A DNA stretch of 64,000 nucleotides from assembly GCF_015767245.1 (NCBI RefSeq), contig NZ_JADOTV010000004.1, positions 124,001-188,000 of the forward strand. The letters run 5' to 3'. A program made the translations under genes and the position numbers. Of this stretch, positions 60,529-64,000 are shown piece by piece (position 1 is the stretch's first letter; every line of letters begins with the position of its first letter). Below the pieces are notes generated by a model. That model had not been told where the DNA came from and did no database searches. It saw only the letters and a list, made by a program, of their open reading frames with translations. This stretch comes from Aureivirga sp. CE67. GTDB taxonomy: Bacteria > Bacteroidota > Bacteroidia > Flavobacteriales > Flavobacteriaceae.

Positions 60529-60558
60529 ACACACCCCTAACCTCTCTCAAGAGGGGAA
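60529..60558 (-). repeat. Dispersed 30-bp repeat, copy C
   Basis: Reverse-oriented copy of the element at 3891-3920 and 54084-54113, one mismatch from copy B. It lies in the 101-nt gap inside the heme operon between hemL and hemE. Confidence 0.85.
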
Positions 60559-60606
60559 TTTTAAATTATTAATTAAAAAACAATCGAAGAAATTCGAACT
60601 AGATAT

Positions 60607-61632
60607 ATGTTGAAGAACGATTTATTTTTAAGAGCACTAAAAGGAGAAGAAGTAGAACGTCCTCCAGTGTGGATGATGCGTCAAGCTGGACGTTACCTTC
60701 CAGATTTTATGAAGTTGAAAGAGAAGTATGACTTTTTTACTCGTTGTCGTACTCCTGAATTAGCAGCAGAAATTACTGTGATGCCAATTCACCAAGTAGG
60801 AACGGATGCTGCAATTTTATTCTCGGATATTTTAGTAGTGCCACAAGCGATGAATATTGAAGTGGAAATGAAGCCAAATTTTGGACCTTATTTACCAAAT
60901 CCAATTCGTACGCAAAAAGATGTGGATAATGTAATTGTTCCTGATCCAAATGTTGCTTTAGATTATGTAATGGATGGAATCAAGATGACAAAAGAAATGT
61001 TGAATGATGAGGTTCCATTAATTGGTTTTGCTGGTTCTCCATGGACAATTCTTTGTTATGCTGTGCAAGGTCAAGGTTCGAAAAACTTTGATAAAGCAAA
61101 AGAATTCTGTTATACAAATCCTGTTGCAGCACACCAATTATTACAAAAAATCACAGATACAACAATTGCTTATTTAAAAGCAAAAGTAGTTGCTGGAGTA
61201 AATGCTGTACAAGTTTTTGATAGCTGGGGAGGAATGTTATCACCAGTAGATTATCAAGAGTTTTCTTGGAAATATATCCAACAAATCATCGACGCTTTAA
61301 AAGACGAAACAGAAGTGATCGCTTTCGGAAAAGGATGTTGGTTTGCTTTAGAAGAAATGTCAAAATCTGGAGCTGCTGCTTTAGGAGTTGATTGGACAAT
61401 CACACCAGAAAATGCACGAAAATTAACTGGAGGAAATATTACTTTACAAGGAAACTTTGATCCTTCAAGATTATTAACGCCAATTCCTGAGTTAAAGAAA
61501 ATGGTAACTGAAATGATTGATGGATTCGGAAAAGACAGATATGTTGCGAATCTTGGTCACGGAATTTTACCAAATATTCCTGTAGATAATGCTAAAGCAT
61601 TTGTTGATGCAGTAAAAGAATATGGTCAATAA
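60607..61632 (+). CDS. hemE: Uroporphyrinogen decarboxylase
   Basis: This 341-residue enzyme decarboxylates uroporphyrinogen III to coproporphyrinogen III. It has [17 protein letters not shown] (the substrate-binding Arg pair), [13 protein letters not shown] with the catalytic Asp, [12 protein letters not shown] and [11 protein letters not shown]. It is the last gene of the rightward cluster, separated from hemL by the 30-bp repeat, so it could also have its own promoter. Confidence 0.97.
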   Translation: MLKNDLFLRALKGEEVERPPVWMMRQAGRYLPDFMKLKEKYDFFTRCRTPELAAEITVMPIHQVGTDAAILFSDILVVPQAMNIEVEMKPNFGPYLPNPIRTQKDVDNVIVPDPNVALDYVMDGIKMTKEMLNDEVPLIGFAGSPWTILCYAVQGQGSKNFDKAKEFCYTNPVAAHQLLQKITDTTIAYLKAKVVAGVNAVQVFDSWGGMLSPVDYQEFSWKYIQQIIDALKDETEVIAFGKGCWFALEEMSKSGAAALGVDWTITPENARKLTGGNITLQGNFDPSRLLTPIPELKKMVTEMIDGFGKDRYVANLGHGILPNIPVDNAKAFVDAVKEYGQ

Positions 61633-61653
61633 GACTTAAGATATTATAAAATG

Positions 61654-61684
61654 AAAAATCCTCTTTTTTAGAAGAGGATTTTTT
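61654..61684. terminator. Bidirectional intrinsic terminator after hemE
   Basis: Stem AAAAATCCTCTT/AAGAGGATTTTT with a T tract, ending at the stop codon of the convergent small gene at 61685. Confidence 0.88.
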
Positions 61685-62065
61685 TTATGAATTTATTTCT
61701 ACGTTTTTTTGTCTTAAAATTAAATTGAAAATGTGTTCTTGTTGAATTGGGAAAATTAGTTCTGTTGGGATTTTTAAAATTTCCTTTTTATATTTTATAA
61801 CCAATTTTTCTTTTTTACTTTTTACCAATATTATAGAATAAATTATGATATTAAAGAGAAATAAAGCCACTAAAGGATCTTTTTTAATTGAAAAATTTGT
61901 TAAAGCTAATAAAGTTATTGATATTAAATAGAAAGGTTTAAGAAGTTTAAAATTGTATTTTTTTTCAATTGTAACATAATTAATATCTTCTAATTTTATG
62001 ATGGTTTTCTTTTCATCTAAAATTACAAGAAAATCGTTTTCAATTTCAAAGCGAATTAGAGCCAT
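61685..62065 (-). CDS. Small membrane protein of unknown function
   Basis: The 126-residue protein has an N-terminal polar region with ALIRFEIENDFLVILDEKKTI, two adjacent hydrophobic segments (about residues 45-58 and 66-80), then a basic strand-rich C-terminus (KEKLVIKYKKEILKIPTELI). The layout resembles small PH-like two-helix membrane proteins, but no family is recognised. It follows the next upstream gene by 10 bases and is probably co-transcribed. Confidence 0.68.
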   Translation of the reverse strand: MALIRFEIENDFLVILDEKKTIIKLEDINYVTIEKKYNFKLLKPFYLISITLLALTNFSIKKDPLVALFLFNIIIYSIILVKSKKEKLVIKYKKEILKIPTELIFPIQQEHIFNLILRQKNVEINS

Positions 62066-62075
62066 TTTTTTATTT

Positions 62076-62603
62076 TTAATTTTGCTCTAATATACTTATA
62101 ATTTTCTTTTTCCCAATCTCACTCAAACTACCAAATTTCATCTTAGCAGAAAAAGGAATAGATTTTACAGCTTCACAATCATTTAAACAAAGCCAAACTT
62201 TACCAATTTCTTCTTTATTTTTGTCAAAAAAACGAATGATGTATTCTGCATCTGGAATTTTCCATGAAGTTTTTTCAAAACTAAAATTTTCTGGATTATT
62301 AAAGAATTGGATGATTTCCTCTTGTTGTTTTTTATCTAAAGTTTCTGCTGTAAATCGACTTATAACAGGTGTGTTTTTATAGATTTTTATTTTTGAAATT
62401 TCTTTTCCAGGAAAATCAAATTTTGGATTGTTGAATTCCTTTTTATAGTTTTCCTCAATTGTATTTCTTGGCTTTGCAAGTTTTATTTGCTCCGTTTTGT
62501 CTAATTTATCTAAAAGTAATCTATCTCCGATATCCCAATAAACTAGATAAACAGATCCTAAGCAAAGTGCAAATACAATTAATAAGGTTTTGATAAATTT
62601 CAT
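62076..62603 (-). CDS. Membrane-anchored or secreted protein of unknown function
   Basis: The 175-residue protein has an N-terminal hydrophobic helix (FIKTLLIVFALCLGSVYLVYW, without a clear cleavage site) that likely anchors it in the inner membrane. The periplasmic domain includes KISKIKIYKNTP-like strands, KKQQEEIIQFFNNPENF and a WKIPDAEYIIRFFDKNKEEIGKVWLC segment. Its two cysteines (LCLNDC) could form a disulfide. I do not recognise the family. It is co-directional with the small membrane gene downstream. Confidence 0.68.
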   Translation of the reverse strand: MKFIKTLLIVFALCLGSVYLVYWDIGDRLLLDKLDKTEQIKLAKPRNTIEENYKKEFNNPKFDFPGKEISKIKIYKNTPVISRFTAETLDKKQQEEIIQFFNNPENFSFEKTSWKIPDAEYIIRFFDKNKEEIGKVWLCLNDCEAVKSIPFSAKMKFGSLSEIGKKKIISILEQN

Positions 62604-62699
62604 GTGATTGATTTTGAGACTGCGAAAATAATGAAATTTTATTCAAAAAAGGAGGGAAGAAGTGATGGAGTAGCGTATTTATTAATTAAAATATAACAG

Positions 62700-62740
62700 A
62701 ATCGAAGTCAAATAGAAATAGGTTTCATTTAACTTCGATT
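62700..62740. terminator. Hairpin, possible terminator
   Basis: Stem AATCGAAGT/ACTTCGATT with inner AAAT/ATTT and GAAA/TTTC helices, between two leftward genes. The U tract is weak on the minus strand, so termination is likely but not certain. Confidence 0.55.
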
Positions 62741-62759
62741 TTGTATTATTTTTTAAGCA

Positions 62760-63380
62760 TTAATTCAAACGATAATTAATTCCAAATTGTACTAAAAAAT
62801 GTAAATCTTCTCCTGCAATATCCCAGTTATAGCTAGTTTTGATAGAAGAAATAGGATCTGCCCATTGAAGTGATGGAGAAAGTTGTAAAGATAATTTTTG
62901 ATTTAGCTTAAAATCAATAATTCCTCCAAGAGATAAACTTGCGTAATTTTTCTCAATGATATTTTCAGTATTCGTTAGGTGTAAATATTTTTGAAGTCTT
63001 TCTTTTGTATAACCTAAACCGAAATTATAACCAAAATTCCATTTCTTATTTTGATTCAAATGTTCTAAAAGTAAAAATGAACTGAAAGAACTTATGTTTC
63101 CGTCTATTGTAGACATAAACTGTGTCCAGTCATCTCCTTTTATGTCTGAATTCAAATATTGAAGCTTAAGTTTTAAACCAAAATAAGAGCCTTTTTTTTT
63201 ATAACTAATTTCAGAATACAAACTAATGTTTCGAGTATAGTCAAGGTTTACAGAAGAATCGTTACTTTCTACTAAATAGAAAGCTCCTGTACCGAAACCA
63301 GTTCCAAAATTAATTTCTTGAGATTGCAAATTACTTATCATACCAATAAATAATATGCATAGAAAAAGTATTTTTTTCAT
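62760..63380 (-). CDS. Outer-membrane beta-barrel protein
   Basis: The 206-residue protein has a signal peptide (ISNLQSQ). Aromatic-rich alternating strands follow (INFGTGFGTGAFYLV, SYFGLKLKLQYLN, WNFGYNFGLGYTKERL, LSLQLSPSLQWADP) and the C-terminus FLVQFGINYRLN ends in the beta-signal pattern, consistent with a small barrel of about eight strands. No ligand is known. Transcribed leftward, probably from its own promoter after the terminator at 63441-63472. Confidence 0.78.
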   Translation of the reverse strand: MKKILFLCILFIGMISNLQSQEINFGTGFGTGAFYLVESNDSSVNLDYTRNISLYSEISYKKKGSYFGLKLKLQYLNSDIKGDDWTQFMSTIDGNISSFSSFLLLEHLNQNKKWNFGYNFGLGYTKERLQKYLHLTNTENIIEKNYASLSLGGIIDFKLNQKLSLQLSPSLQWADPISSIKTSYNWDIAGEDLHFLVQFGINYRLN

Positions 63381-63440
63381 GCGAATTTTAAATAAAGATT
63401 AAACAATTTTTTTCATGCTTGCTAATATATAAAAAATAAA

Positions 63441-63472
63441 AAAAAGCACATTTTGATCAAAATGTGCTTTTT
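63441..63472. terminator. Intrinsic terminator, perfect palindrome
   Basis: A 32-nt perfect inverted repeat (arms AAAAAGCACATTTTGA / TCAAAATGTGCTTTTT) downstream of the partial gene at the right edge. Confidence 0.85.
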
Positions 63473-63483
63473 GTAAATTATGA

Positions 63484-63643
63484 ACTCATTTAAACTTATT
63501 GACTCAAAATTCGTTTCAAGCATGTTCATTATTGGTTTGTGAAAAATTTTAACCATAGCTTAGGCTATGCTGAAAATTTTTCCCTTCACCATCAATAAAC
63601 ATCAGATGAAACTCCATGTTTTGGCAAAAAAGTTTAAACGAGT
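63484..63643 (-). repeat. 160-nt imperfect palindrome (MITE- or REP-like, or structured RNA)
   Basis: Outer arms ACTCATTTAAACTT (63484-63497) and AAGTTTAAACGAGT (63630-63643) pair at 13 of 14 positions. Inner segments also pair along most of the length (GTTTCA, ATGTT, ATT, TGG), ending in GAAAAATTTT...AAAATTTTTC and the central CATAGC-TTAG-GCTATG hairpin. The whole element folds into one long stem. No protein of reasonable length is encoded. It resembles a dispersed intergenic element, but no second copy is in the window. Confidence 0.75.
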
Positions 63644-63658
63644 TCTATGTTTAGTTTC

Positions 63659-64000
63659 TTAATTACTACTTAAAAATTGCTGATTTGCATTTTTAAATTT
63701 ATGATCTGCATAATCTAGATTATTAACCATTTCTACATAGAAATTAATTATTTTATCTTTTAAGTTTGGATAAGCTTTTATAGCATCTTTTCCTTCAGAA
63801 TCACAAACGATGATGGAACTTGTATAAAAATTAGGACTATCTGTTCCGAAAGCCAAAATAGAAAAACGTTTATCCATATTCGGGAATAATTTCACATTAT
63901 ACCACTGATAAACTGAAGTGTTTTTTAGCTTAAAATTATTATTCCATTTTCCAAATGTATCAAAAACTCCTTTTTTAGAAAAAAGCGCTAATTGCACATT
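63659..64000 (-). CDS. Protein of unknown function (5' end cut off by window edge)
   Basis: The frame is open to base 64000; a GTG at 63997 is the first possible start inside the window but has no supporting context, so the gene probably begins outside. About 113 residues are visible, with KNTSVYQWYNVKLFPNMDKRFSILAFG and IIVCDSEGKDAIKAYPN, mixed alpha/beta and without a membrane segment. No family recognised. It is followed by a large palindrome and a terminator. Confidence 0.6.
   Translation of the reverse strand, partial: NVQLALFSKKGVFDTFGKWNNNFKLKNTSVYQWYNVKLFPNMDKRFSILAFGTDSPNFYTSSIIVCDSEGKDAIKAYPNLKDKIINFYVEMVNNLDYADHKFKNANQQFLSSN

Noticed and set aside
1-64000. Insertion sequences, prophage or integrative elements
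   Set aside because: No transposase, integrase, terminase or relaxase motif was found in any frame; only small non-coding repeats were seen.

Overview
The window looks like a chromosomal segment of a Flavobacteriaceae-type Bacteroidetes bacterium. It is very AT-rich. Several secreted proteins end in type IX secretion (T9SS) type A sorting domains, and one protein carries a SusC-type plug signature. Many genes are preceded by a TAnnTTTG box, the -7 element of the Bacteroidetes primary sigma factor. No transposase, integrase, phage structural module or CRISPR array is visible, so most of the segment reads as core genome with lineage-specific secreted-protein genes.

Layout. 1-5 kb: partial secreted protein, UPF0173 hydrolase, ettA, small MscS channel, tsaD. 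5-10.5 kb: giant tamB, a lipocalin-like lipoprotein, mgsA. 10.6-15 kb: a second ABC-F ATPase, an HdeD-like membrane protein, a CCA-adding-enzyme-like protein with an HD domain, and a YrdC/TsaC protein. 15-19 kb: four leftward glycosyltransferase genes, probably for cell-surface glycan. 19-26.5 kb: dapD, a class D beta-lactamase-like lipoprotein, a PepSY protein, a 971-aa ELWxxDGT-repeat T9SS protein, purB. 26.5-38 kb (accessory): a membrane KAP P-loop NTPase, three tandem T9SS-secreted paralogues, an inverted-repeat-rich gap, and an operon of two paralogous lipoproteins plus an amidohydrolase. 38 kb: four identical tandem tRNA-Met(CAT) genes. 38.5-50 kb: START-like protein, a MuiA/DUF4139 protein with a SusC plug segment inserted, an iodotyrosine-deiodinase-like nitroreductase, an AAA ATPase, a MORN-type repeat protein, an outer-membrane protein with a CotH-kinase lipoprotein, an esterase-fold protein lacking its serine nucleophile, an HNH-like/HTH protein, and an XRE-DUF4870 fusion. 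50-51 kb: asnA behind two tandem putative asparagine attenuators. 51-62 kb: SUKH protein and lipoprotein, then a near-complete heme cluster: hemJ and hemH leftward, a divergent AraC regulator, and hemA-hemC-hemD-hemB-hemL-hemE rightward. 62-64 kb: small membrane and outer-membrane proteins, and a 160-nt imperfect palindrome.

The most interesting structure is upstream of asnA (about 50700-51007, minus strand). Two leader ORFs rich in Asn codons (7 of 25 and 7 of 18 residues) are each followed by an intrinsic terminator. In each case the 3' end of the leader ORF can pair with the 5' arm of the following terminator as an antiterminator. This is the classical ribosome-mediated attenuation design, present twice in series, and it predicts control of asparagine synthetase by charged tRNA-Asn.

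The heme genes together encode glutamyl-tRNA to protoheme, except glutamyl-tRNA synthetase and coproporphyrinogen oxidase, which are not in the window. A 30-bp dispersed repeat (core CTCTTGAGAGG) occurs three times nearly intact and once decayed. All product names come from motif and family recognition by eye; no database search was run.
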